Counted from the stretch's first letter, positions 43,301 to 51,981 are shown. The stretch: 64,000 nucleotides of DNA from Thermasporomyces sp036564245 (GCA_036564245.1 DATCKU010000042.1:1-64000); one strand, 5' to 3'. The notes: generated from the letters alone by a model not told the origin. Program-made: numbers and translations.

Positions 43301-43610
43301 AGAACGAAAGCTCGCGCACGTCCACCGCGACGTTCCGCTCGATCTGGACGTAGGCGCCACCGCCGCTGAAGTCACCGGTGAGCAGCCCCGCGTGGGTACC
43401 CCCATGCGTATCGCCGTCGTCTGCGACGAACGTCCCTCTCGCTCCGGGGAACTCCAGACCGAGCCCCAGAGTCCAGCCCTCTGCGTCGGTCTCGAATGCC
43501 CCGATGACGTGACGAATGTCGTCCGCTGAGGCTGACGCAGTGGGCGGTACACCGACTCCGGCGACGACAAGCCCGACGACCAGGGCCACCAAGCCTCGAA
43601 GTCGTCGCAT
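40353..43610 (-). CDS. Secreted multidomain glycoside hydrolase (clan GH-A type) with CBM9-like end
   Basis: Extracellular enzyme of 1085 aa with Sec signal (about 1-28) and RBS AGGAGAAA. Order: N-terminal jelly-roll-like carbohydrate-binding region (about 35-190), a beta-sandwich (about 195-285), a TIM barrel (about 290-630) with acid/base Glu411 in VEVWNEFN and nucleophile Glu519 in IWITEHGWP, two beta-sandwich domains (about 690-860), and a C-terminal CBM9-like domain (about 870-1085; SGNLWFTWDADHLYLSASIRDD, WYEYGVALTSSGPQVHRW). The E-E spacing fits GH-A families such as GH39/GH5/GH30; exact family not decidable here. A single gene with its own upstream region. Confidence 0.82.
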   Translation of the reverse strand: MRRLRGLVALVVGLVVAGVGVPPTASASADDIRHVIGAFETDAEGWTLGLGLEFPGARGTFVADDGDTHGGTHAGLLTGDFSGGGAYVQIERNVAVDVRELSFWVRTSDLSAVRLRMTDDTGQTHQQRLPLTATDEWQQLTVTTFDGGEDYSHWGGADDGVWHGPASRIAFLLDKADLTDGRTNGSVRFDDVTVTAPPPDLAIEQVQLGNVFTDGQPVEFRILTTGDAIAWNAYDFDGTRVHAGSHAVGSESTLRIPVKRHGYYRLEVTALQGGETLATREASFAILAPFERGDISDSPFGFSTHFGQQWDSNLIPLIAKAGARNIRDELYWSEIELERGRYDFPARYDLYMQRLQAASINPFIIFSYVNPHYDNGATPYTDEGRAGYANYGKAILERYGDQIPWVEVWNEFNIFFGDVGDGPADSRPDYYLPLLEKTYETVKKTRPQTTVVGAATAGVPLDWLEELFRLGGLDYMDAVSIHPYLYPTEPEQMVQSLEALDALIRRYNNGEPKPIWITEHGWPTHRGSSGVSEQTQAAYLVRAHVLALSRGVEKYFWYDFMNDGLDETLNEHNFGVIRNTSDPRGKWAPKPAYVSYAAMTRQLTGTEFERQEDVAAGVYSFVFDAGRGTKTRVIWSTEPRTIAVRTDRPISITDLTGRTETYHPLAGRVYLTLSGEPIYVTGRGVSVDPSERLSLEAPDDGQAVLGEPIELTLAVNNVEPPRSPIKGSFEISGESVAVDVAPGRHAEIPVTLPDQGTMGMRRLVGQLHVGGRPVARLSTEVEVVHPISVTARHVFRDDADVLQATVTNVSSKDVAADRVEWTLGEQTGSIELPGSLPAGSSRTVDVPLSGLAEPGSYPYELRVPTPTFPDVRYSGTVVVVEPGAVHSVAELPVTVDGKLDDLQAVPGIDLVEDGEVQMPEYGGADDLSGNLWFTWDADHLYLSASIRDDTHAQPASGDAIWQGDSIQFAVGQGMPGETDRWYEYGVALTSSGPQVHRWIAASGSTGPVTDATVAVNRDDTTNTTVYELAIPWDQLEPVEPDDRLLSLSLLVNDNDGSGRKGWIEWGSGIGGSKDAKLFRPARLDP

Positions 43611-43848
43611 GGTTTCTCCTCACCTCGACCCAGTCGGGCTTCATCAGGGCACGGCAAAGTGCTGGAAGCACGAGGATTGCGTCTCGGATCGGAAACTCGG
43701 ATGTCCGACAGCGCCAGCCGTGCCACGAAGCACGCTCTGTAGCCGGAGAGTATTTCTGGCCTGTCGGCAGGTCAATGATCGTGGACGACACCGTCAGCAG
43801 ACGGCCAGGGGAACGTCTGTCGACGCTGACGAGCCTCCCTGACCGTCG

Positions 43849-44679
43849 TCATCCGGGCTCTGGCATGGCACGCAGGCTGTGCGGGTTCTCCAAGCTCGAC
43901 CGGAAGCGGACGCCACCGATGACCGTCTCGTTGTCGGCGTCGGCGTTCTTCTCAGCCCACGTGGCGGCTCGCTTCCGTAGCTCCGGGTCGGTGAAGATGG
44001 CGTCGGCCATGGTGGCGAACAACGACGAGCACGCCACAGATCCGGGCCCGTAGTGGCAGTGTGCTTCCACCGCGCGTACGTGCTTCTCGTCGTCGTACTC
44101 GATGCTGGTATAGAGGTCCCACTTCGCGTCACCAGGAGCCGAGCACTCGAGCTCCTTCGGTGCCCGACCCTCTTCGACATTGGTTGCGGGCACCTCGTGC
44201 GGCTTGCAGGTATAGGAGTTCGCCTTCTTCATCCAGTCGTCGGCGATGCGCGAGACCGTGACACCGGGAAGGTACCGCTTCTCGGCGTTCGGGAAGTCGG
44301 CGGGAATCGCCGGTGGAGCAGAGGGGCCCACCGGCTGCGGCGCCGTGACGACGGCGAGGACGAACCCGGCCAGCGCTCCGACCGCCCCACAACCGAGCAC
44401 GATTCCGATGACCGGGGCGACGAGCGAATCGCGCCGACGCGCAGGAACCGGCGGCTCCGCCGACCAGCCACGCGGTCCACCGGCACCTGCTCCCGGCGGA
44501 CTCCCGGGCATCGGTGCCCCCGCAGGTTGGCCAGCAGGCGGCACCGGCTGGGCAGGAAATGGGCCAGGTTGGCCCCCGTGGGCGGTCGGCTGCGCTGCCG
44601 CTGGCTGCCAGGCCTGGCCGTCCCAGTAGTAGTTCCCGTCCGGTGAATACTGTCGTGGGGGCGGTGGTTGAGGGCTCAT
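43849..44679 (-). CDS. DUF2510-containing single-TM protein
   Basis: Membrane-anchored protein, 276 aa. Begins with a DUF2510-like tail-recognition motif (QYSPDGNYYWDGQAWQP), a Pro/Gly/Ala-rich linker (residues 30-80), one membrane segment (APVIGIVLGCGAVGALAGFVLAVV, about 88-112), then an extracellular domain with four cysteines (SYTCKPHEV, LECSAPGD, EAHCHYGPGSVACSSLF). Function unknown. Start overlaps the preceding gene stop by 4 nt; with the next two upstream genes it forms a small envelope operon. Confidence 0.75.
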   Translation of the reverse strand: MSPQPPPPRQYSPDGNYYWDGQAWQPAAAQPTAHGGQPGPFPAQPVPPAGQPAGAPMPGSPPGAGAGGPRGWSAEPPVPARRRDSLVAPVIGIVLGCGAVGALAGFVLAVVTAPQPVGPSAPPAIPADFPNAEKRYLPGVTVSRIADDWMKKANSYTCKPHEVPATNVEEGRAPKELECSAPGDAKWDLYTSIEYDDEKHVRAVEAHCHYGPGSVACSSLFATMADAIFTDPELRKRAATWAEKNADADNETVIGGVRFRSSLENPHSLRAMPEPG

Positions 44680-45362
44680 CGACGCGAGGCCTCCACGCTC
44701 ATCCTCAGGTTCTCCCCTCCTCCGGAGAATCTCTCGAGCTCGTACCTGTATCCGCCGACATTGGCAGTCGCCTTGGTGTTGTTGGTGGCGAACTCCTTGG
44801 AGACCCAGGCCTTGATCTGTTCGCTGAATGCCTTGTCGTGCGCATACGGCAAGGTCGCAAGCCAGCTCACGAAGGACATGCTGGTGTTGCTGCTCTGCCT
44901 GCCCTTCGGAGCCTGGACCGTGGCGTACATGCTCAAGATCTGGCCGCCCATCGTGCTCAGGCTGACCTCGTAGTTCGTGTCGGCGATGACGAGCAGGCAG
45001 CGGTGACTGTCGCTCCGCTCTTCGACACAGCGATATCCCTCGGCTTCGAGGGCTTCGATCACCTGTGTGGCACGCAGCGTGGGAATGCAGACGTCGTGCA
45101 TGGATCCGCAGTCGCCAGGCCCGATGGTGTCCTGGCCCCGCCTGACGGGAACGAACGCCGCGACAGCCGCGAGGATGAAAGCGGCCACACCACTGACGGC
45201 GAGGATCAGGAGCCGCCGCCCACGGGAACCGTTCGTCGCCGGCTCGCTTGCCGGGCGTGTGCCAGAGTCGGTCTGCTGAGCCCATGGGGAGGCTTGTGGC
45301 GGCGGTCCGACCTGGTGGCCGGCAGGTTGGACAGAGGGGTTGGGGCCTGGAGGGGACGTCAT
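44676..45362 (-). CDS. Uncharacterised single-TM protein
   Basis: Protein of 228 aa: Pro/Gln-rich cytoplasmic lead, one membrane segment (RRLLILAVSGVAAFILAAVAAFV, about 48-70), extracellular domain with cysteines (IGPGDCGSMHDVCIP, YRCVEERSDSHRCLLVIADTN). Architecture parallels the neighbour downstream, but no family is recognised. Located 4 bases after the metalloprotease-like gene stop, in the same operon. Confidence 0.7.
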   Translation of the reverse strand: MTSPPGPNPSVQPAGHQVGPPPQASPWAQQTDSGTRPASEPATNGSRGRRLLILAVSGVAAFILAAVAAFVPVRRGQDTIGPGDCGSMHDVCIPTLRATQVIEALEAEGYRCVEERSDSHRCLLVIADTNYEVSLSTMGGQILSMYATVQAPKGRQSSNTSMSFVSWLATLPYAHDKAFSEQIKAWVSKEFATNNTKATANVGGYRYELERFSGGGENLRMSVEASRR

Positions 45363-45366
45363 CCGA

Positions 45367-46749
45367 TCACGCTCCTGCTCGAACGAAGCTCGCCCACCGG
45401 TCGAGGAACGTGGCAGCCCCCATGCCCAGGACCCTTCGACAGATTCCGTCGAAGGCAGGCTTGTCGACGAAGTTCGACGTCTCGAATTCGCTGTACTTGA
45501 TCGTCTTCGCGTAGAACTCCACGGCCGTCTCGCGTCCCTTGAGCTCCTCGACGAAGCTGAAGATGGTGGAGCTGAGGGCGTAGTTGAACACCGCGTCGTC
45601 GTAGAACGTGTCGGACGTGGGCACCCCCTTGAACTTCCCCGCAGCCGCACCTTGTGACGCGGCCCAGGCCTCAGCTTGCCGCCTCCGGGGATTGTCGATC
45701 GTCTCCGTCCATCGAGCGAAGCCCTCGACCGCCCACCTGGGCGCCCCCATCGAGATGCCGACTCCTATATCTGTGCTTCGCGCGCGGGACGTGATGCCGT
45801 GCGCAAGCTCGTGCCGCATGACCAAGGCGGGGTCGTCACCCCAGTCCGCGATGTTCTCGAGGCTGACCACGATCCGGGCGCCGACGTACTGGCCGTTGTA
45901 GACCCTGCCGTCATTGCGCACACCGAAGAGCGCGGCGGTGATACCTTCGATCTTGTCCAGCTGGTCCTTGTCGGGGGACTGTCCCAGGCCGTACCACGCG
46001 GCGAAGTTGTCGGCGTCGTTGGTGAAGAAGAGAAGGCTGCCCGGGAACTTGGTGCGATCTCCCCACAGCCGCTCCACGAACTCGACCTGACTGGATGCCG
46101 CCGATGCGTACTCGTCGAGGTTCGGGACGCTCGAGTCTGCCGCCAGCCAGACATTGCCGACCCGCTTGACCTGCAATGGCGTGGAGTCCCAGGGGACATC
46201 TGTCAGAAGGTTCGCGGGTAGCAAGAGCTCCGCCCGGTTCTGCATGGTGCCGTGGATGACATCTGTGATGACCAGCTTGTCGCCTTTTCTCGCCAAGGAG
46301 AACTGGTAGCCCTCAGCCGGCGCTACGTCACTCGGCCCGTCATCGATCGTAAGCTGCGTGACCTGCAAGACCGGACGCACCGGATAGACACCGTTCTCGG
46401 GGGTCCACCTCGAGCCAGGGACGATGTAGCGGAGGCTCTTGAACTCGAGCTGGGTGAGATTGTCGAAAAGCATCTTCTGCTTGCGTATCAAGGCGTCGTT
46501 CGACTCGTCGAGGTCGGCGAGGAACGTGCGCTCGTCCTTCGCCAACAATGCCTTCGCACGCCGGTCCAGGAGCTCCTGTACGGCCGAAGCGTAGATTTCG
46601 CCGGAAGCTACTGGCTCGTCGAGGCCTTCGATCGTAGGCCGTGCGTTGCTTGGTGAACATCCAGCCAGAGCGAGACCACCCAAGATCAACCCGCGCCGCG
46701 AAATGCATCCGCCGGCTTGCTCGCCGCGCGCGGTGTGTTCCCGCATCAT
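45367..46749 (-). CDS. Lipoprotein with gluzincin (peptidase MA-like) domain
   Basis: Secreted lipoprotein, 460 aa. Tat-like signal ISRRGLILGGLALAGC with lipobox. C-terminal half has a HExxH zinc motif, His313-Glu314-x-x-His317 (MRHELAHGI), and a candidate third ligand Glu342 (WAVEGFARW) 25 residues later, as in peptidase-MA-like gluzincins. The N-terminal half (TLADLDESNDALIRKQKMLFDNL.., VLQVTQLTIDDGPSDV) looks like a stand-alone beta domain. Probably cell-surface; substrate unknown. First gene of a three-gene operon of envelope proteins. Confidence 0.72.
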   Translation of the reverse strand: MMREHTARGEQAGGCISRRGLILGGLALAGCSPSNARPTIEGLDEPVASGEIYASAVQELLDRRAKALLAKDERTFLADLDESNDALIRKQKMLFDNLTQLEFKSLRYIVPGSRWTPENGVYPVRPVLQVTQLTIDDGPSDVAPAEGYQFSLARKGDKLVITDVIHGTMQNRAELLLPANLLTDVPWDSTPLQVKRVGNVWLAADSSVPNLDEYASAASSQVEFVERLWGDRTKFPGSLLFFTNDADNFAAWYGLGQSPDKDQLDKIEGITAALFGVRNDGRVYNGQYVGARIVVSLENIADWGDDPALVMRHELAHGITSRARSTDIGVGISMGAPRWAVEGFARWTETIDNPRRRQAEAWAASQGAAAGKFKGVPTSDTFYDDAVFNYALSSTIFSFVEELKGRETAVEFYAKTIKYSEFETSNFVDKPAFDGICRRVLGMGAATFLDRWASFVRAGA

Positions 46750-47052
46750 CGACTACGTACCTCCCCGCACAAGATGGCGCACAAGACCTTCGAGCAGACG
46801 TTGCCCAACGCCCTGCCGAGAGCGCGCAGGAGCATAGCAGGCCGCTCGCTCACGTCACGGACCGGTCATCATGCGAGCTGGGCGGACCGGGCCCCACGAC
46901 GTGTGCGACACGCTCAACGGACTGCAAGCGCCTACGGGTTGTCGGTCGCACGGTCTGGGTTGCGCGTCCGACCGACGAGGTACGAGTTCGGTGGGAGCTC
47001 GCGGCGGTCTACGTCAGGACGACTGGGAAGCCAGCGGTTCGAGACCCGGTCA
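46750..47052. other. 303-base gap, nothing recognised
   Basis: Upstream region of the metalloprotease-like lipoprotein operon and downstream of a membrane protein gene. Only shadow translations; no clear palindrome or RNA element seen. Confidence 0.5.
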
Positions 47053-47607
47053 TCACATCGCACCTTCAGCCCGTCGGGCATGGCGCAACCGCCAGACGTA
47101 GAAGCCGATCGCGACCACCGCGCAGACCAGTCCCGTGCCGATGCCGATCACCATCGCGATCCCGCTGGTGTAGGCACGCAGCGCGAGCTCCTGCCAGCCG
47201 GGGCTGAACTGCTCTGCGAACTCCACCGCGCTGGCCGGCGGGTTGTGACCCAGCGACGGCCCGACGTTCCAGAGAGCCTGATGGACGATCACGAGTGAGA
47301 GTCCGTACAGAACTCCGAGGACCACGAAGTCCCCGAACGGGCGACGCGTCGCACGGACGACTGCCACCGCCAACCAGGCCGCGAACGGCGTCAAGGCCAG
47401 GACGTAGTACAGCAGCCCGCTCTCCGGCAGAACCACGCCCAGATCCGCCAGGATGGTGCGCGGCAGGCCGAGGGCAACGAGTCCGAGCATCAGCCAGACC
47501 GGCATGTCAGTGGCTGGGAATCGGCGAGCAGGGGTGTTCAGAGGTTCCCTCGGGACCGGATTGCCCGGCAACCCCCCGTGGATCCCGGATTCGTCATGCT
47601 GATTCAT
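47053..47607 (-). CDS. Uncharacterised four-TM membrane protein
   Basis: Protein of 184 aa from ATG 47607 (GGGAG upstream). Four hydrophobic segments: MPVWLMLGLVALGLPRTILADL, SGLLYYVLALTPFAAWLAVAVV, FVVLGVLYGLSLVIVHQAL and SGIAMVIGIGTGLVCAVVAIGFYV. The cytoplasmic tail is basic (WRLRHARRAEGAM). The family is not recognised by name; similar proteins of unknown function are common in actinomycetes. Stands alone. Confidence 0.7.
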   Translation of the reverse strand: MNQHDESGIHGGLPGNPVPREPLNTPARRFPATDMPVWLMLGLVALGLPRTILADLGVVLPESGLLYYVLALTPFAAWLAVAVVRATRRPFGDFVVLGVLYGLSLVIVHQALWNVGPSLGHNPPASAVEFAEQFSPGWQELALRAYTSGIAMVIGIGTGLVCAVVAIGFYVWRLRHARRAEGAM

Positions 47608-47711
47608 GGCTTCGATACTCCCGGGAAACCGGCGTTCACACATCGGCTGGCGGGCCGACGTTCGATCCGTCCGGCTACGCCCCCGGGCGTACCCCACGGT
47701 ACGCCGCCGAC

Positions 47712-48282
47712 ATGACGGCACCGACACGCGAGGCGGCAGCGTCCCGATCTACGACGGTCGCGCTCGCCGGCCATGCGCGCCACGGTGAGTCTGCACTGTG
47801 CTCACCGCACATTCCTCGAGAGCAACCGGTCCAGGGGCGCCGCACATGGCAACGCCTCAGCACGCACGTCCAGGACGTCATCGGCATCATCGAGCATCAC
47901 GATCTGCATGACGTGACGCTCGTGTGCCACAGCTACGGCGGAATGGTCATCGCGTGCGTGGCCGACCGCATTCCCGAACGGATCGCGCACCTGGTCTGGC
48001 TCAACGCGATGCTTCCCTCCGATGGTCAGTCATGTCTCGACAGCGCCCTTGGAGCAGCGGAACTTCACTCGTAGGTACATCAAGGCCGCCGGCCCTCCAC
48101 AGCCGCCACCCGGTCAGCGCACCGGGAACTTCTGGAACGCCGCGGCACGAGTCCGTCATGATCCGGCCTGGCGCTACGTCGAGCTTCCGTTCGGACACTC
48201 GCTTCCCAACGAAGCGCCGGAAACTCTCGTGGGACTGTTGCGGCAGCTGACAACCACCACGGGAGGCCCGATACCGCAGTGA
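47712..48282 (+). pseudogene. Alpha/beta hydrolase (EstC-like), deleted and frameshifted
   Basis: The first frame has HVQDVIGIIEHHDLHDVTLVCHSYGGMVIACVADR with the nucleophile-elbow Ser (HSYGG), and IAHLVWLNAMLPSDGQS. Homology then continues in another frame from about 48043: EQRNFTRRYIKAAG, NFWNAAARVRHDPAWRYVELPFGHSLPNEAPETL (containing the catalytic His, FGH). The N-terminal beta strands and the ~90-residue lid/acid region are missing, so at least one deletion plus a frameshift. Clearly inactive. Confidence 0.7.
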
Positions 48283-48449
48283 CGCTGCGTGCCGGCCTGG
48301 TCGCTGCAGAGAGCAGAGGTTGCTGGCGGAATATTCAGGGGCATTCGTCGAGGTTGTACGTCCTGGCGGCTGAGTCCATGCCGCCGATGAGTTCGGCCTG
48401 CACCGCAGGTCTCGTCATGAGAGCCGCTCGACGATGGCGAGGAGTACGT

Positions 48450-49793
48450 ATGGCCGCGACGCCACCCGCGCAGAGTGTGACGTGGCTGCGTGGGCCGCTG
48501 CGCCCGTTCCGCACCGGGCAGTACCGCCTGCTGGCGGCAGCGCTCACGATGTCGCTCTTCGCCGCAGGTGGATGGCTGATCGCCGTCGTATGGCAGGTCA
48601 TCGCCCTGGGCGGCGGGCCGCGGGAGCTGTCCTTCGCCTCGACGGCGTTCGCCGTCGGCATGCTGGTGGCAACGTTGCCGGGCGGGGTCCTGGCTGACCG
48701 CATTCCGCAGCTTCGCATCCTCGTCGGCGTCGCTGCGCTGCGTACGGTCACGGTCGCCCTCGTGGCCGGCCTTGCGGTCGCTGGCTGGCTCGACCTGTGG
48801 CATCTCGTGGTGGCGGCGTTCCTCTGCGGATGCGGTAACGGCCTCACCTATCCGGCCTACTCCGCCTTGCTCCCCTCGATCCTGCCGGCCGACGACCTGC
48901 TGCCAGCCAACGGCGTGGAAGCCAGCCTGCGCCCGACGATCATGCAGGCGGCCGGACCGGCTCTGGCAAGCGCTCTGATCGCGGCATGGTCGCCTGGAAT
49001 CGCTTTGATCATGGTAGCCGCCTTCGAAGCGGCTGGAATGGTGCTTCTGCTGACGATGCGGCCGGTACCGCTACGGCACGACCGGACGAAGGACGACACC
49101 CATCCGATCAGGTCGACCTTCGTCGATCTCAAGGACGGCTTCGTCTACATGGCGCGAACGCCGTGGCTCCTCGCCACCTTGCTGTTCGCGTCGCTCCTGA
49201 TCCTGCTGATCATGGGACCGATCGAGGTGCTCATCCCGTTCGTCGTCAAGGACCGTGTGGGTGGCGGTCCCGGCGACCATGCGGTGGTGATGGCCGCCTA
49301 CGGGATCGGTGGTGCAGTCGGATCGTTGGCGATGGCGTCGTGGAGGATGCCGCGACGGTATCTCACGGTGATGAACCTCTTCTGGGGCTTCGGATGTGCT
49401 CCGCTCGCCGTCGTCGGCGTAGCTACTCAGCTCCCGCTGATCGTCGTCGCGACGTTCATCGTGGGGATCTTCTTTGCCGCGCCCATGGTCATCTGGGGGA
49501 CTCTCCTGCAGCGACGGGTACCGCCGGCGCTTCTCGGCCGGGTCTCGAGCCTCGACTTCTTCGTCTCCTTGGTGTTCATGCCGGTGTCCATGGCTGTCGC
49601 CGGTCCGGTCAGCGCTGAGGTGGGCCTTCGTACCACATTCCTTGTGGCCGGCCTGATTCCCCCGATCGTCGGGCTGATCGCCATCGTCTGGGCCAAGATG
49701 CCGAAGGACGAGCTCGCCAACCCGCTCGACACGACTCAGCGCGAAGGGCTGACTGCGCCAACGTGTGAGGCACAGGCGGCACCACCCGTCTAG
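48450..49793 (+). CDS. MFS exporter
   Basis: Major facilitator transporter of 447 aa with about 12 hydrophobic segments. Start placed at ATG 48450, which has GGCGAGGAG five bases upstream; longer frames start in non-coding-looking sequence. MFS motif A-like GGVLADRIPQLRIL between TM2 and TM3. Group resembles enterobactin-exporter (EntS) and macrolide-type efflux proteins. Substrate unknown; no regulator adjacent. Convergent with an SRPBCC gene. Confidence 0.85.
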   Translation: MAATPPAQSVTWLRGPLRPFRTGQYRLLAAALTMSLFAAGGWLIAVVWQVIALGGGPRELSFASTAFAVGMLVATLPGGVLADRIPQLRILVGVAALRTVTVALVAGLAVAGWLDLWHLVVAAFLCGCGNGLTYPAYSALLPSILPADDLLPANGVEASLRPTIMQAAGPALASALIAAWSPGIALIMVAAFEAAGMVLLLTMRPVPLRHDRTKDDTHPIRSTFVDLKDGFVYMARTPWLLATLLFASLLILLIMGPIEVLIPFVVKDRVGGGPGDHAVVMAAYGIGGAVGSLAMASWRMPRRYLTVMNLFWGFGCAPLAVVGVATQLPLIVVATFIVGIFFAAPMVIWGTLLQRRVPPALLGRVSSLDFFVSLVFMPVSMAVAGPVSAEVGLRTTFLVAGLIPPIVGLIAIVWAKMPKDELANPLDTTQREGLTAPTCEAQAAPPV

Positions 49794-49819
49794 GTGTGCA
49801 CCTGGTCCGCACCGCACCC

Positions 49820-50266
49820 CTAGGCTCTTCGGCTTCGACCTTCAGCTAGATCGGCAAGCCTGGAAAGGGTTTCTGTGTTCCGAGGACGGAACATCAGCTC
49901 TTGGACCTGATGAGGAATCATCCGACCCGGAGCGTCGACCAGCTCTTCAGCCAGACGTACCTCGGTCTCGGTACTCGTCTTGGGCACAAGGGTGATGTGA
50001 ATGTGCGCGGCTCCCACCGGCCACGCCCGTGCATGAAGCTCCAACCGGGAATCGGGCTCCATCCCGATCACCTCGGTCTCGTCCTTGATCACGAACGGCC
50101 AAGGCCCGACCATATGGTGAATCTTGCTGCCGACACGCGGCCATTCCGGGTCCACGGCTCGAATGTGCGACGTCCCCAGAACCCAGCTGGCGTACGACCA
50201 GCCATCAGACAGCACCTCGAAAATCTGCTTCGGCGACGCCGAAACCTTGCGAGTGACTTCGATCAT
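49820..50266 (-). CDS. SRPBCC (polyketide cyclase/dehydrase-like) protein
   Basis: Small START-fold protein of 148 aa: MIEVTRKVSASPKQIFEVLSDGWSYASWVLGTSHIRAVDPEWPRVG.. The family binds hydrophobic ligands; most actinobacterial members are uncharacterised. Precedes the MFS gene end to end. Standalone minus-strand gene followed upstream by a small unknown gene in the same direction. Confidence 0.82.
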   Translation of the reverse strand: MIEVTRKVSASPKQIFEVLSDGWSYASWVLGTSHIRAVDPEWPRVGSKIHHMVGPWPFVIKDETEVIGMEPDSRLELHARAWPVGAAHIHITLVPKTSTETEVRLAEELVDAPGRMIPHQVQELMFRPRNTETLSRLADLAEGRSRRA

Positions 50267-50320
50267 CTGGTCCGTCCGGCAAGATCCGCATCGTACGACT
50301 GCCGTCGGTCGTGACCCGGG

Positions 50321-50542
50321 CTATAGGCGCGCCTGCAGCATCTGCTTGCCCTGCTCGGCGCCCTTGCGACTCTCGGCTTGTGCTCGCCGGAAGAACTCCG
50401 CTAGCTCATGATCTCCGTCGCGTTCTGCGTCCTGGATGAACGTCTCCAGCCGCAGCGCATTACTCAGGCACTGCTCCGTGAACCACAGGATGTTGTAGGT
50501 CGTGTCCCTGGTGCCGGTGACGCGGCCGGTTTCCTGCGACAT
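50321..50542 (-). CDS. Small uncharacterised helical protein
   Basis: 73 aa from ATG 50542, upstream GGAGGATTGCC. Mostly helical with heptad-like spacing (YNILWFTEQCLSNALRLETFIQDAERDGDHELAEFFRRAQAESRKGAEQGKQML). Length and composition (aromatic N-half, charged C-half) are typical of conserved actinobacterial orphan proteins. Function unknown. Confidence 0.65.
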   Translation of the reverse strand: MSQETGRVTGTRDTTYNILWFTEQCLSNALRLETFIQDAERDGDHELAEFFRRAQAESRKGAEQGKQMLQARL

Positions 50543-50944
50543 GGCAATCCTCCGGTGGTGGTGACCCGCGCGGCAACCGCCGGTCGACCGCGCCGAGTAG
50601 GCGGCGGCTCGATGACCGCCCTGCCGATCATCGAGACCATGGCCGGCGAGCCCCCGCTCGAGCTGGTGGTTCGTCCTCGCTTCCCCCCTACCCGCTGTCC
50701 ACGGCATGACTCGTACGAGTCTCGGCAGCAGCGTGTGCATGGCCGCGTCACGTCCGTGCCCGTGCGACCCTCGCCCACGAGGCGGTGGAGTGCAGTGCAG
50801 CTGGCGACGGTCGATGGCCAGCGTTTGTCGGTGTGCGCCACGGGAAGCGGGGAGCTAGGGCACGCCTTGCGACATCCCGGACGAGGCGAGGCAACAGGAG
50901 CGTGGTCGCGGAGTCCCCCAGCCGGCGGGGTCAGGAGGATACGA
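50543..50944. other. 402-base gap with one short palindrome
   Basis: No convincing gene. A perfect 14-bp palindrome GACTCGTACGAGTC lies at 50708-50721, possibly a regulator site for the downstream F420-type oxidoreductase or the small upstream gene. Confidence 0.5.
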
Positions 50945-51901
50945 GTGCGAATCGGGTATTTTCTGTCGTGCGAGGAATTCGGGCCGAAAGAGCTGGTCTT
51001 ACAGGCCAAGATGGCCGAAGACGCAGGGTTCGACGCTCTGTGGATCTCTGATCACTTCCACCCGTGGAACGACGAGCAGGGTGAGAGCCCGTTCGTTTGG
51101 TCGGTCATCGGCGCGATCTCCCAGGTCTGCCGCCTACCGGTGACGACCGCCGTCACCTGCCCCACGATCCGGATGCACCCGGCCATCGTCGCTCATGCGG
51201 CAGCTACCGCTCAGGTGATGCTGGACGGGCGGTTCATCCTCGGCGTGGGCAGCGGCGAGGCGCTGAACGAGCACATCGTGGGAGATCGCTGGCCCAGTGC
51301 CGACATGCGACTCGACATGCTCGACGAGGCGGTGGCGGTGATCCGGAAGCTCTTCTCAGGCGACGTGGTCAACCATCGCGGCCCTCATTACACGGTCGAG
51401 AACGCTCGCCTTTACACGCTCCCGGCGACGCCACCCCCGATCTATGTGTCGGCTTTCGGTCCTCAGGCCGCTCGCCGCGCGGCGGCAATCGGCGACGGCT
51501 TCTGCTCGACCATCCCGGACCCTGAGCTCCTCACACTGTTCCGCGAGGCTGGCGGCAAAGGAAAGCCGGCACAGGCTGGTTTCAAGGTCTGCTATGACAC
51601 CGACGTCGCCCGGGCGCGGGCGACCGCACACCGGCTCTGGGCGAACGAGCAGCTGCCCGGCGAGCTCGCCCAGATCCTGCCGACGCCACAGCATTTCATG
51701 CAGGCGTCTCAACTCGTGACCGAGCAGATGGTCGGAGACGCAGTGGTGTGCGGCGACGACATCGACCAGCACCTCGGCGCCATCCGCGAGTACGTCGATG
51801 CCGGGTACGACGAGGTGTACGTCAACCAGATCGGGCCGAACCAAGCGGAGTTCTTCGACTTCTACCGTGCAAACGTGCTGCCGCGCCTCCGCGATCATTG
51901 A
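50945..51901 (+). CDS. F420-dependent LLM-class oxidoreductase (F420 G6PDH-like group)
   Basis: TIM-barrel LLM oxidoreductase of 318 aa; GTG 50945 preceded by AGGAGG at ideal spacing. Characteristic start MRIGYFLSCEEFGPKELVLQAKMAEDAGFDALWISDHFHPWNDEQGESPFVWSVIGAIS, F420-binding region LDGRFILGVGSGEALNEH. Belongs to the FGD-like branch that uses coenzyme F420 with an alcohol or hemiacetal; true glucose-6-phosphate specificity is not shown. F420 use supports an actinomycete host. Confidence 0.85.
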   Translation: MRIGYFLSCEEFGPKELVLQAKMAEDAGFDALWISDHFHPWNDEQGESPFVWSVIGAISQVCRLPVTTAVTCPTIRMHPAIVAHAAATAQVMLDGRFILGVGSGEALNEHIVGDRWPSADMRLDMLDEAVAVIRKLFSGDVVNHRGPHYTVENARLYTLPATPPPIYVSAFGPQAARRAAAIGDGFCSTIPDPELLTLFREAGGKGKPAQAGFKVCYDTDVARARATAHRLWANEQLPGELAQILPTPQHFMQASQLVTEQMVGDAVVCGDDIDQHLGAIREYVDAGYDEVYVNQIGPNQAEFFDFYRANVLPRLRDH

Positions 51902-51981
51902 GTGCTCGCCAGGAAATCCCGCGATGGACATCGCGAGCGTGTGCGTCGCTTTGGCAGCCTGAGTCGGCTAGGTTGAAATCC

